Of a stretch of DNA of 7,488 nucleotides, positions 1 to 6,668 are shown one piece after another. The stretch covers positions 1-7,488 of the forward strand of contig JBHEPQ010000134.1 of NCBI GenBank assembly GCA_046260215.1, read 5' to 3'. Source of the DNA: Chromatocurvus sp046260215 (lineage in GTDB: Bacteria > Pseudomonadota > Gammaproteobacteria > Pseudomonadales > Halieaceae). Made by a program: the position numbers and the translations under genes. The notes under the pieces were generated by a model, which was not told where the DNA came from, ran no database searches, and worked only from the letters and a program-made list of their open reading frames with translations. Numbering within the stretch: position 1 is the first letter of the stretch; each line of letters opens with the position of its first letter.

Positions 1-1
1 C

Positions 2-838
2 TGGGGCAGCGACGCGATGAAAGAGGCCGTGGCCCCGCCGGTGCTCGCCGGCAGGAAGCATATTGCACTGGGTATCACCGAGCCGGGTGGTGGCTCCGAC
101 GTCGCGTCGCTGGCAACGACGGCGGAGCGTGATGGCGATCACTACATTGTCAACGGCTCCAAGACCTATATCACCGGCGGCATGCGCGCAGACTGGGTAT
201 CCACGGCCGTGCGAACGGGCGACAGCGGCGCGGCGGGCGTTTCCATGCTGCTGATCCCCGCGGACGCCCCCGGTTTTTCGCGAACCCCGCTGCAGCGCAA
301 GATGGGCTGGTGGGCGTCGGATACGGCGACGCTGCATTTCGATAACCTGCGTGTGCCCGCACAGAACCTGATCGGGCCGGAGAACCAGGGGTTTCGGGTC
401 ATCATGACCAATTTCAATGCCGAACGCATGGGCATGGCCGCCAGCATGGAGGCTCTGGGTCGTGTCTGCCTGGAGGAAGCGGTAGAGTGGGCCCGGCAGC
501 GCAATACCTTCGGCAAACGCCTGGCGGATCACCAGGTCATCAGGCACAAGATTGCACAGATGAAGCAGAAGCTGAACGCCACCCAGGCCTACATCCGCCT
601 GTGTTACGAGAGCATCGAATCGGGGTCGCCCGACCCCGGTGATATTGCCCTGCTCAAGGTGCAGGCCAGCGAGACGCTGGAATTCTGTGCCCGGGAAGCG
701 ATGCAGGTGCTCGGCGGTATCGGCTACATGCGCGGCAACCGCGTGGAGCGCATCTACCGCGAGGTGCGCGTGAACGCGATTGGCGGGGGCTCGGAGGAAA
801 TCATGCGCGATCTCGCCGCAAGGCAGTACGGACTGTGA
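2..838 (+). CDS. Acyl-CoA dehydrogenase, 3' portion (5' end outside window)
   Basis: FAD-dependent dehydrogenase predicted to form the alpha,beta double bond of an acyl-CoA and pass electrons to ETF. The frame is open from base 2 and the N-terminal helical domain (roughly 100 residues) is missing, so the ATG at 17 is internal. Numbering from that Met: the beta-domain signature G-I-T-E-P-G-G-G-S-D is at about 19-28, N-G-S-K-T-Y-I-T at 46-53, and the FAD-contact R-N-T-F-G at 162-166. The C-terminal helical domain ends in I-G-G-G-S-E-E-I (255-262). The position of the MCAD catalytic Glu is a Gly (about 257), while E136 in N-A-E-R aligns with the catalytic Glu of isovaleryl-CoA dehydrogenase (D-L-E-R), so an IVD/LCAD-like active site is inferred. 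All motifs point to an active enzyme. Its stop overlaps the start of the GST-like gene, implying co-translation. The substrate is unknown; branched or terpenoid acyl-CoAs are possible. Confidence 0.93.
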   Translation, partial: WGSDAMKEAVAPPVLAGRKHIALGITEPGGGSDVASLATTAERDGDHYIVNGSKTYITGGMRADWVSTAVRTGDSGAAGVSMLLIPADAPGFSRTPLQRKMGWWASDTATLHFDNLRVPAQNLIGPENQGFRVIMTNFNAERMGMAASMEALGRVCLEEAVEWARQRNTFGKRLADHQVIRHKIAQMKQKLNATQAYIRLCYESIESGSPDPGDIALLKVQASETLEFCAREAMQVLGGIGYMRGNRVERIYREVRVNAIGGGSEEIMRDLAARQYGL

Positions 839-1464
839 GCAAAACGCTATGGCACTGCGGCGGCGCCCGTTCACTGCGTGTGCTGTGGACACTGGAGGAA
901 CTCGGCCTCGACTATGAGCTGGTTGTGCTGCCGTTTCCGCCGCGCATGTTCGACCGGCGTTTTCTCGACATCAACAGCCTGGGCACGGTGCCATACTTCA
1001 CGCAGGGCGATGTCGAGATGACCGAGTCGGTGGCGATCTGCCAGTATCTCGCCGAGCGCGATCCGGCGCAGGCCCTGGCCGTCGCACGCGAGGATGCCCA
1101 GTATGCGGCTTACCTCAACTGGCTGCAGCATGCCGATGCCACCCTGACCTTTCCACAGACGATTGTCCTGCGCTACACCTACCTGGAGCCGGGGCCCGGG
1201 AAAACCGCGATTGCCGAGGATTACGCGCGCTGGTTCATCGCGCGTCTGCGGCGCCTCGACGCGCACCTCGAATCGCACGATTATCTGGTTGACGAACGCT
1301 TCACCGTTGCCGATATTGCCGTGGGCTATGCCCTGTACCTCGGGCGCTCCCTGAAGCTGGATGACCGCTACAAACCGCAAACCCGGGCCTACCTGGAGCG
1401 GCTGCTGGCGAGGCCCGCACTGCAGCGCGCCGATGCCATGGCGCCCGCGCTCGATCTACAGTGA
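835..1464 (+). CDS. Glutathione S-transferase-like protein
   Basis: A 209-residue protein of normal length for cytosolic GSTs. The N-terminal thioredoxin-fold domain (about 1-75) contains S-L-R-V-L-W-T-L-E-E-L-G (13-24), the cis-proline motif T-V-P (P53) and the glutathione gamma-glutamyl contact E64-S65. The all-helical C-terminal domain (about 85-205) holds the F-T-V-A-D-I-A motif with the T157/D160 N-capping box typical of the fold. Cys8 sits where many bacterial GSTs have Ser, so thiol-type chemistry is possible but unproven. The start is GTG at 835, which overlaps the upstream TGA in a GTGA junction, with AAGG at 820-823 as a modest ribosome site. Lying between ACAD genes, it may act on a reactive or electrophilic intermediate or cleave a conjugate. 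That role is inference; the fold assignment is firm. No signal peptide is visible, so a cytoplasmic location is expected. Confidence 0.92.
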   Translation: MSKTLWHCGGARSLRVLWTLEELGLDYELVVLPFPPRMFDRRFLDINSLGTVPYFTQGDVEMTESVAICQYLAERDPAQALAVAREDAQYAAYLNWLQHADATLTFPQTIVLRYTYLEPGPGKTAIAEDYARWFIARLRRLDAHLESHDYLVDERFTVADIAVGYALYLGRSLKLDDRYKPQTRAYLERLLARPALQRADAMAPALDLQ

Positions 1465-1474
1465 CTCAGAATAT

Positions 1475-1482
1475 AAAAGGGA
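1475..1482 (+). promoter_or_regulatory. Ribosome binding site deciding the start of the second ACAD gene
   Basis: The purine run AAAAGGGA ends 5 bases before the ATG at 1488. It favours that ATG over the in-frame GTG at 1461, which overlaps the GST stop codon and would place this purine run inside the reading frame. Confidence 0.5.
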
Positions 1483-1487
1483 CTGCC

Positions 1488-2714
1488 ATGACTGCTGCAA
1501 ACGCCATTGCACAAACCGTTGCCAAAAAAGAACTCGATACCTTTCGCGAGGAGGTTGCGGCGTGGCTGAAAGACAACAGTCCGGCCGATCCCGGGTTTCT
1601 TCTGCCCCAGTCCTTCATGGAGGTCAGTACCGACCAGCAGCTGGACTTTCTCAGGCAATGGCAGCACCGGGTCTGGTCGGCCGGCTATCTGGGCATGGCC
1701 TGGCCCAGGGAATACGGCGGCGGCGGTGTCGAACCTGTGTTTCAGAGCATCGTCGACCAGGAGATGCGCCGTGCGGGCGTGCCTATCTGCTTCAACGTCA
1801 TCGGTCTGGGCTGGGCCGGCCCGCTGATCAACGATATCGGCACGCATGAAGAAAAGGCGAAATACCTCAAGGGCATACTCAGCGCCGAGGACATCTGGTG
1901 CCAGGGTTTCTCCGAGCCGGATCATGGTTCGGATCTCGGTGCCGCCCAGACCCGCGCCGTGCGCGACGGCGACAGCTACGTGATCAACGGCAGCAAGATC
2001 TGGACGACCATGGGCAACTACGCCAAATACATGATCCTGCTGGCGCGCACCGACCCGGAGGCCCCGCGCAAGTACGATGGCCTGTCATTTTTCCTGTCGC
2101 CCATGCAGGTGTCGGGCATTGAGACGCGCCCGATCCGTAAACTGACGGGCGAGTACGGTTTCACCGAGACCTTCTTCAGCGATGCGCGCATTCCCGCGGC
2201 GTGCCGGATGGGCGCCGAGGGCGACGGCTGGAAAATCGCCATGCAGACCCTGCAGTATGAGCGCGGTGCCGAGGCGGGCGCCGCCGGTGGGCTGGCCTTT
2301 GTGCGCATCGCCATTGACGACATGATCGATGAGCTGCGCGACGTGTCCCGCGATGGCCGGCCGGTCCTGGAGGACCCGCTGCTGCGTGACCAGCTGGTGC
2401 GGCTGGTCATGGAAGAGAAAGCCATTGCCCTCGGCGAGCGTCGATCGGGCATTGCGCCCCTGACCACGGACTATCCGCACTCACTGCCCCTGTCGCACAA
2501 GCTGCGCTGGACCGAGTACACGCGGCGCATGCGCCAGTTCGCGGTAAACGCCCAGGGCGCCGCCGGCAGCCTGTATGTGGGTGACGCCGCGGCCCGGCAG
2601 GGCGGTTTCTGGCAGCGCGCCTACATGAACAGCTTCTCCGCGACCATCGGCGGCGGTACCAGCCAGGTCCAGGCGAATATCATCGCCGAGCACGTGCTCG
2701 GTCTGCCCAAGTAG
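1488..2714 (+). CDS. Acyl-CoA dehydrogenase, catalytic subunit of a probable heteromeric ACAD
   Basis: A 408-residue ACAD from the ATG at 1488 (417 from an alternative in-frame GTG at 1461; the ATG has the better ribosome site). The N-terminal helical domain is about 1-135. The beta domain carries a variant signature G-F-S-E-P-D-H-G-S-D (140-149) and N-G-S-K-I-W-T (167-173), and the C-terminal helical domain ends in I-G-G-G-T-S-Q-V-Q (387-395). The MCAD catalytic Glu position is Gly (about 389). E258 in Q-Y-E-R aligns with the helix-G catalytic Glu of IVD. The usual R-x-x-F-G FAD-contact motif after helix G is not found; a divergent charged stretch takes its place. The next gene, 9 bases on, encodes an ACAD with that motif but no catalytic Glu. 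Mycobacterial FadE26-27 and FadE28-29 pairs are built this way, so this is inferred to be the catalytic half of an alpha2beta2 enzyme. The substrate is unknown. Confidence 0.92.
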   Translation: MTAANAIAQTVAKKELDTFREEVAAWLKDNSPADPGFLLPQSFMEVSTDQQLDFLRQWQHRVWSAGYLGMAWPREYGGGGVEPVFQSIVDQEMRRAGVPICFNVIGLGWAGPLINDIGTHEEKAKYLKGILSAEDIWCQGFSEPDHGSDLGAAQTRAVRDGDSYVINGSKIWTTMGNYAKYMILLARTDPEAPRKYDGLSFFLSPMQVSGIETRPIRKLTGEYGFTETFFSDARIPAACRMGAEGDGWKIAMQTLQYERGAEAGAAGGLAFVRIAIDDMIDELRDVSRDGRPVLEDPLLRDQLVRLVMEEKAIALGERRSGIAPLTTDYPHSLPLSHKLRWTEYTRRMRQFAVNAQGAAGSLYVGDAAARQGGFWQRAYMNSFSATIGGGTSQVQANIIAEHVLGLPK

Positions 2715-2718
2715 GAGA
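2713..2718 (+). promoter_or_regulatory. Ribosome binding site of the partner ACAD gene
   Basis: AGGAGA overlaps the upstream stop codon and lies 5 bases before the ATG at 2724. This is a strong Shine-Dalgarno site, and its position across the gene junction supports coordinated translation of the two ACAD subunits. Confidence 0.6.
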
Positions 2719-2723
2719 ATTGC

Positions 2724-3845
2724 ATGTCGGTTATCGGGAACACCCGTCTGACGCTGGGCGAGGAGCAGGCCATGCTGCTCGACGTTGCCCGGGATTTCTG
2801 TCGCCGTCAGGCGCCGATGTCGACGCTTCGCGCCCAGCTGGATACGCCACTCGGGTTTGATAACGGGCTCTGGCGGCAGATGATCGATCTGGGCTGGACC
2901 GGGATTGCGCTGCCGGAAGCCGTCGGTGGCTCGGGGCTGGGCGTTGCCTCGGTGGTGCCCGTGGCGGAGGCCATGGGCCGCGCCATGCTCGGCACGCCGC
3001 TGCTGGCTACCACCCTCGCCGCGCAGCTGCTGCAGCGCGCCGCGCCGGGGACGCAGGACGACCTGCTGGCGGAGATCGCAACCGGGGCGGTGGCGACAGT
3101 GGCCCTGCTCGAAAACGAGGACTGGGGCAGTGCCGAGTGCCAGGTAACGCTGGATGCCGACAACCGCCTGTGCGGCGAAAAAATCCTGGTCTGGGACGCC
3201 GTGGCGGCCGAGCTTTTCGTTGTGCTCGCCCGGGATCACGCGGGGGAGCCGGTGCTCGCTGTTGTGCGCCGTGCGTCGCTGCCTGATGAGGCGCTGACGC
3301 CGCATGTCCTGATAGACGAGACCCGGCGCGCGGCCCGGGTCGGGTTTACCGGCGTGCAGGCAGAGGAGGTGATCACGGGTCCCAGTGTGCACTCGGCACT
3401 GCATGACTACCGGCTGCTCGGCGCCCTGCTGATTGCCGCGGAAGCGGGGGGCAGCGCGGCAGCCTGCCTCGACACCACGGTGGACTACCTGAAAACGCGC
3501 AAGCAGTTCGGCAGGTTGATCGGTTCCTACCAGGCGCTGAAGCACCCGGCAGTCGATATACTGACGGCGGTCGATGCCACCCGCTCCTTTGTCTACCACG
3601 CGGCCAGCGTCGTGGGCGACGGCCCGCTGTCGGCAGACGACGAGGTCGCCTGCCGCATGGCCAAGGCCCAGGGCAGCGAAACGCTGTGTCACGCCGGCGA
3701 TCGCGCCATACAGTTCCACGGCGCCATGGGGTTTACCTACGACTGTGACGCGCAGCTGTATCTGCGGCGCGCGCAGTGGGTGCAGCAGCAGTTCGGTGAT
3801 GCCCAGCACCATCGTACGCATCTGGCGGCACTGCTGCTCGACTGA
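2724..3845 (+). CDS. Acyl-CoA dehydrogenase family protein, probable non-catalytic partner subunit
   Basis: A 373-residue ACAD-fold protein that starts 9 bases after the previous ACAD. The N-terminal helical domain (about 8-120) includes G-W-T-G-I-A-L-P-E-A-V-G-G-S (57-70). The beta domain is degenerate: where active enzymes have the T-E-P-x-x-G-S-D signature this one reads L-E-N-E-D-W-G-S (129-136). The C-terminal domain keeps the FAD-contact R-K-Q-F-G (259-263) and Q-F-H-G-A-M-G-F-T, a motif common in this subfamily. At the IVD catalytic position it has Tyr (Y229, in H-D-Y-R), and the C-terminal tail around Q-F-G-D-A-Q (356-361) has no Glu at the MCAD position. No catalytic base is therefore visible, and it is best read as the subunit completing the FAD site of its neighbour in a heterotetramer. 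The family is certain; the partner role is inferred from the motifs and the adjacent gene. Confidence 0.9.
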   Translation: MSVIGNTRLTLGEEQAMLLDVARDFCRRQAPMSTLRAQLDTPLGFDNGLWRQMIDLGWTGIALPEAVGGSGLGVASVVPVAEAMGRAMLGTPLLATTLAAQLLQRAAPGTQDDLLAEIATGAVATVALLENEDWGSAECQVTLDADNRLCGEKILVWDAVAAELFVVLARDHAGEPVLAVVRRASLPDEALTPHVLIDETRRAARVGFTGVQAEEVITGPSVHSALHDYRLLGALLIAAEAGGSAAACLDTTVDYLKTRKQFGRLIGSYQALKHPAVDILTAVDATRSFVYHAASVVGDGPLSADDEVACRMAKAQGSETLCHAGDRAIQFHGAMGFTYDCDAQLYLRRAQWVQQQFGDAQHHRTHLAALLLD

Positions 3846-3930
3846 GATCTGTTCAGGTTGCGATTGCCGTTTCCCCCGGATCGCGGCGCGGGCGCCCGTC
3901 CATCGCTTGTCCCGGGGCGTATACTGGGGC
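3846..3930 (+). other. Intergenic gap separating the two gene groups
   Basis: This is the only non-coding stretch of note. It holds a perfect 10-base palindrome, CGGGCGCCCG (3889-3898). CCCCGG (3874-3879) can pair with CCGGGG (3912-3917) around it. No T-run follows, so a classical intrinsic terminator is not supported. A -10-like TATACT lies at its right end. Confidence 0.5.
3920..3925 (+). promoter_or_regulatory. Possible -10 element ahead of the first ABC1 gene
   Basis: TATACT matches the sigma-70 -10 consensus at 5 of 6 bases and stands out in a GC-rich stretch. No convincing -35 hexamer is found 16-18 bases upstream and there is no extended -10 TG. Transcription from it would begin about at the ATG at 3931, giving a leaderless or nearly leaderless message. 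That fits the poorly spaced GGGG (3926-3929), only one base before the ATG. Confidence 0.3.
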
Positions 3931-5322
3931 ATGAGTAAAAAATCGTCACTACAGCGACGCGGGGCCTTTGGCCGCAGTTTTGCCGTATCCGTCGCCGGAC
4001 TGCGTGCCGGCGGTGCCTTTGCCCTCGATGGGGCGCTGCAGCGCCTGCGCGGGGCCGATGCCGGCGCAGACCCGGACATGCTGCGGCGCGAAGCCCGGCG
4101 CTTCGTTACCGAGCTGGGCCGTCTCAAGGGCACCTACGTCAAGATAGGCCAGATGTTTGCACTTCTTGGCGAGCACTTCCTGCCGCCGGCGCTTACCGAG
4201 GCGCTGCATGAGCTGGAGTCCGGGACGCACCCGCTGCCGTGGTCGGAAATCGAACCGTCCCTGCGCGCCTCCCTCGGTGACCGGCTGGATGAGCTGGACG
4301 TGGAGACCACGGCGCTGGCGGCGGCCTCGCTTGCCCAGGTGCACCGCGCGACAGTGCGCGACAGCGGCGAACAGATCGTCCTCAAGATCCAGTATCCCGG
4401 TCTTGCACGGGTTATCGACAGCGATTTCGATGCGGTCGTTCGCATGCTGCTGCTGGCGCGCTGGATCAAGGCGGGCCGCGAGCTCGACGACTGGCTCGCC
4501 GCCATGCGCCAGCAGCTGCACTTCGAGATCGATTATGTCCGCGAAGCGCGCATGGGCGACCATATCAACGCCTGCGTCGCCGCTCGCGGCGAGTCATTCA
4601 GCGCCCGCGGTGTCTACCTGCATGTGCCGGAACGCTACCCGCGCTACTGCACCCGCGAGGTCCTGGCACTTGAGTATATCGACGGCAAGCGGGTAAACCA
4701 CCCCGACATCGCCGCGCTGCCCCAGCGGCGTCGCAACGCGCTTGGCCGCGGTATGCTGGAGCTGTTCTTTTCCGAGCTGTACCACTGGGGCCTGCTGCAG
4801 ACAGATCCCAACTTCGGCAATTACCTGATCCGGCGCCAGGCGGGCCACGACGAGCTTGTACTGCTGGATTTCGGCTCCATGCTGCAGTGCGATAACGACT
4901 TCCTGCACCATTTCGGCAGCACCATCGCCGCGGGGCAGCGGCAGGACCGCGACGCTATCGTGGACGGCCTGGTCGGGCTTGGCTGCCTGCGGCCCGACAG
5001 CAGTGAGTTTGCCCGGGACACCTTCGGCGATTTTGTCCTGCAGCTGCTCGAGCCCCTGCGGCCGCCGTCAGAGCTGCCAAAGCAGTACTGTAACGCCCGC
5101 GGTGCCTACCGCTGGGGGCAGTCGCGCCTGATGCAGCGCGTGGGCAGGCAGGCCGCGGCATCGGCGGCCACCCGGCATTTCGCCACACCATCGCGGGAAT
5201 TTGCGATGATTGCCCGCAAACTCACGGGGGTTTTTACCTTTATCGCCGTGCTGGAAGCGGAATTCAATGGCTATGAGCTGGTGCGTGAGTATATCGACGC
5301 CTGGCTGGAGGAAACGGCGTGA
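3931..5322 (+). CDS. ABC1/AarF/UbiB-family atypical kinase (first of tandem pair)
   Basis: A 463-residue protein of the ABC1 (UbiB/COQ8) family, atypical kinase-like ATPases linked to ubiquinone biosynthesis and lipid homeostasis. Visible family motifs are: K-I-G-Q (71-74, the KxGQ motif); the Ala-rich nucleotide loop A-A-A-S (130-133) in place of a Gly-rich loop; L-K-I-Q-Y-P-G with Lys152; E-I-D-Y-V-R-E with E199 and E205; Q-T-D-P-N-F-G-N with D292 and N297; and L-D-F-G with D313. All the nucleotide- and metal-site residues are kept, so ATP binding is expected. The N terminus (about 10-40) is basic, then Ala/Gly-rich and hydrophobic, possibly membrane-contacting. The two C-terminal membrane helices of canonical UbiB are absent. 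The ATG at 3931 is chosen because the ABC1 homology begins soon after it; the frame stays open upstream but there overlaps the ACAD gene. Its stop overlaps the GTG of a second ABC1 gene. The substrate or client is unknown. Confidence 0.92.
   Translation: MSKKSSLQRRGAFGRSFAVSVAGLRAGGAFALDGALQRLRGADAGADPDMLRREARRFVTELGRLKGTYVKIGQMFALLGEHFLPPALTEALHELESGTHPLPWSEIEPSLRASLGDRLDELDVETTALAAASLAQVHRATVRDSGEQIVLKIQYPGLARVIDSDFDAVVRMLLLARWIKAGRELDDWLAAMRQQLHFEIDYVREARMGDHINACVAARGESFSARGVYLHVPERYPRYCTREVLALEYIDGKRVNHPDIAALPQRRRNALGRGMLELFFSELYHWGLLQTDPNFGNYLIRRQAGHDELVLLDFGSMLQCDNDFLHHFGSTIAAGQRQDRDAIVDGLVGLGCLRPDSSEFARDTFGDFVLQLLEPLRPPSELPKQYCNARGAYRWGQSRLMQRVGRQAAASAATRHFATPSREFAMIARKLTGVFTFIAVLEAEFNGYELVREYIDAWLEETA
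5307..5313 (+). promoter_or_regulatory. Ribosome binding site fixing the GTG start of the second ABC1 gene
   Basis: GGAGGAA, close to the full anti-16S complement, ends 5 bases before the GTG at 5319. It supports the GTG that overlaps the upstream TGA as the real start rather than a downstream Met. Confidence 0.65.
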
Positions 5323-6665
5323 GTACGGGAAATGACAGCAATGGGGATAATGGCGACAGGCGCGGCAGGCAGAGCGCCGTGCCGACCGGGCGTGTCGGGC
5401 GCTTCGCCCGGGTGGCGCGCCTGACCGCCGGTGTTGCGGGGGGCATGCTCGCCGAGGGCACGCGGCAGTGGCGCGCGGGCAACCGTCCGCGGCGTCGGGA
5501 TCTGCTGTTGACCCCCGGCAATGCAAAGCGTGTTGCCGACCAGCTGGCGGACATGCGCGGCGCCGCGATGAAGCTGGGGCAGATTCTGTCGATGGACAAT
5601 GGCGATATGCTGCCGCGGGAGCTTGCCGATATCCTCGGCCGCCTGCGCTCGGAGGCCAGCGCCATGCCCGACGCCCAGCTGGATACCGCGATGACCGTGG
5701 CCTACGGCGCGGACTGGGAATCGCTGTTCAGCGAGTTCGACCGCAGCCCAATCGCCGCCGCCTCGATCGGTCAGGTCAACCGCGCCGTGGATCATGACGG
5801 GCGGGAGCTGGCCCTGAAAATCCAGTATCCGGGCGTGGCGGACAGTATCCGCAGCGATGTCGACAACATCGCCACGGTGCTGCGGATGTCGGGTCTGCTA
5901 CCGGCGGATGTCGACATGACGCCCCTGCTGGAGGACGCCAAGGCCCAGCTGGAGGACGAGGCTGACTACATCAAGGAAGCGGAATTTCTCAAGTCGTTTC
6001 ATGATGTGCTGGCGGATGACGAGCGCTTCATTGTGCCGGAGCTGCATGACGAGCTGACGCGACGCAATGTCCTCGCCATGAGCTATGTGGCTGGTGGGCC
6101 CATTGAAGAGCTGGCGCGCAAGCCGCAGGCGGAACGCGACCGCGTGATGACCGCGCTGGTAGAGCTGATGCTGACGGAGCTGTTTGAGCTGCGACTGGTG
6201 CAGACCGATCCCAACTTTGCCAATTATCAGTACCGCTTCGCCACGGGCGACATCGTGCTGCTGGATTTCGGTGCCACGCGGGCGTTCAAGGCACGCTTCG
6301 TCACCAACTATCGCAAGCTGGCCGCGGCCGCCATCAAGGGCGATCGCCGGCGCATGGTTGAGGCGGCGGAAAAAGTCGGCTACGCCATGGGCGATGAAGA
6401 TTCCGTGTATCGTGAACTGGTGCTGGAGCTGCTGCTGCTGGTTCTGGAGCCCCTGCGCTACGAGGGGGATTACGATTTTGCCGCCTCGAACATGCCGGCG
6501 CGCCTGACCGAGCTGGCCCAGTCCGCCGCGTCGCACTCGGACTTCTGGCACGCGCCGCCCACCGACGTCGTGTATTTTCATCGCAAGGTGGGCGGTATGT
6601 ATATGCTGGCCAGCCGCATGGGTGCACGGGTGAATGCCAATCGACTGATGCGGGAGTGGTTGTAG
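5319..6665 (+). CDS. COQ8/ADCK3-like ABC1 family kinase (second of tandem pair)
   Basis: A 448-residue ABC1 protein resembling mitochondrial COQ8/ADCK3 along its length (comparison from memory). After a polar, Asn/Gly/Arg-rich leader (1-20), V-P-x-x-R-V-G-R-F (21-29) and an Ala/Gly-rich helix match the region ahead of the ADCK3 KxGQ domain. Next come K-L-G-Q (85-88), A-A-A-S-I-G-Q-V (146-153), L-K-I-Q-Y-P-G with K167, E-A-D-Y-I-K-E with E214 and E220, Q-T-D-P-N-F-A-N with D297 and N302, and L-D-F-G-A-T-R with D316. The C-terminal F-H-R-K-V-G-G (420-426) matches the ADCK3 L-H-R-K-M-G-G. Active-site residues are intact and no C-terminal membrane helices are present. COQ8 proteins support the ubiquinone biosynthesis complex through ATPase activity, and a role with ubiquinone or isoprenoid lipids is inferred. 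Translation is probably coupled to the first ABC1 gene (GTGA overlap). The photolyase gene follows after 3 bases. Confidence 0.93.
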   Translation: MSTGNDSNGDNGDRRGRQSAVPTGRVGRFARVARLTAGVAGGMLAEGTRQWRAGNRPRRRDLLLTPGNAKRVADQLADMRGAAMKLGQILSMDNGDMLPRELADILGRLRSEASAMPDAQLDTAMTVAYGADWESLFSEFDRSPIAAASIGQVNRAVDHDGRELALKIQYPGVADSIRSDVDNIATVLRMSGLLPADVDMTPLLEDAKAQLEDEADYIKEAEFLKSFHDVLADDERFIVPELHDELTRRNVLAMSYVAGGPIEELARKPQAERDRVMTALVELMLTELFELRLVQTDPNFANYQYRFATGDIVLLDFGATRAFKARFVTNYRKLAAAAIKGDRRRMVEAAEKVGYAMGDEDSVYRELVLELLLLVLEPLRYEGDYDFAASNMPARLTELAQSAASHSDFWHAPPTDVVYFHRKVGGMYMLASRMGARVNANRLMREWL

Positions 6666-6668
6666 GGT

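Noticed and set aside
17..19. ATG at 17 as the true start of the first ACAD
   Set aside because: The frame is open to the window edge and starting here would remove the whole N-terminal helical domain required by the fold, so the gene is cut by the window.
1472..1477. TATAAA resembling a -10 element before the catalytic ACAD gene
   Set aside because: There is no -35 match at a suitable distance, a start from it would remove the ribosome site, and the tight layout suggests read-through from upstream.
1389..1925. A minus-strand open frame of 178 residues across the GST-ACAD junction
   Set aside because: It has no recognisable domain and overlaps two genes with clear families on the other strand.
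3574..3930. An in-frame extension of the first ABC1 protein into the ACAD gene
   Set aside because: It overlaps the 3' end of a solid ACAD gene, its residues are Arg/Ala/Ser/Pro-rich without ABC1 similarity, and family homology begins after the ATG at 3931.
2481..4133. A 550-residue open frame on the minus strand
   Set aside because: It lies opposite two well-recognised ACAD genes and the start of an ABC1 gene, its translation is rich in Arg, Gln and His with no recognisable domain, and long antisense frames are common in GC-rich DNA.
3931..6665. The two ABC1 frames as one gene split by a frameshift
   Set aside because: Each contains the full set of KxGQ, Ala-rich loop, Lys, Glu, D-P-N and D-F-G motifs, so these are two complete homologous genes.
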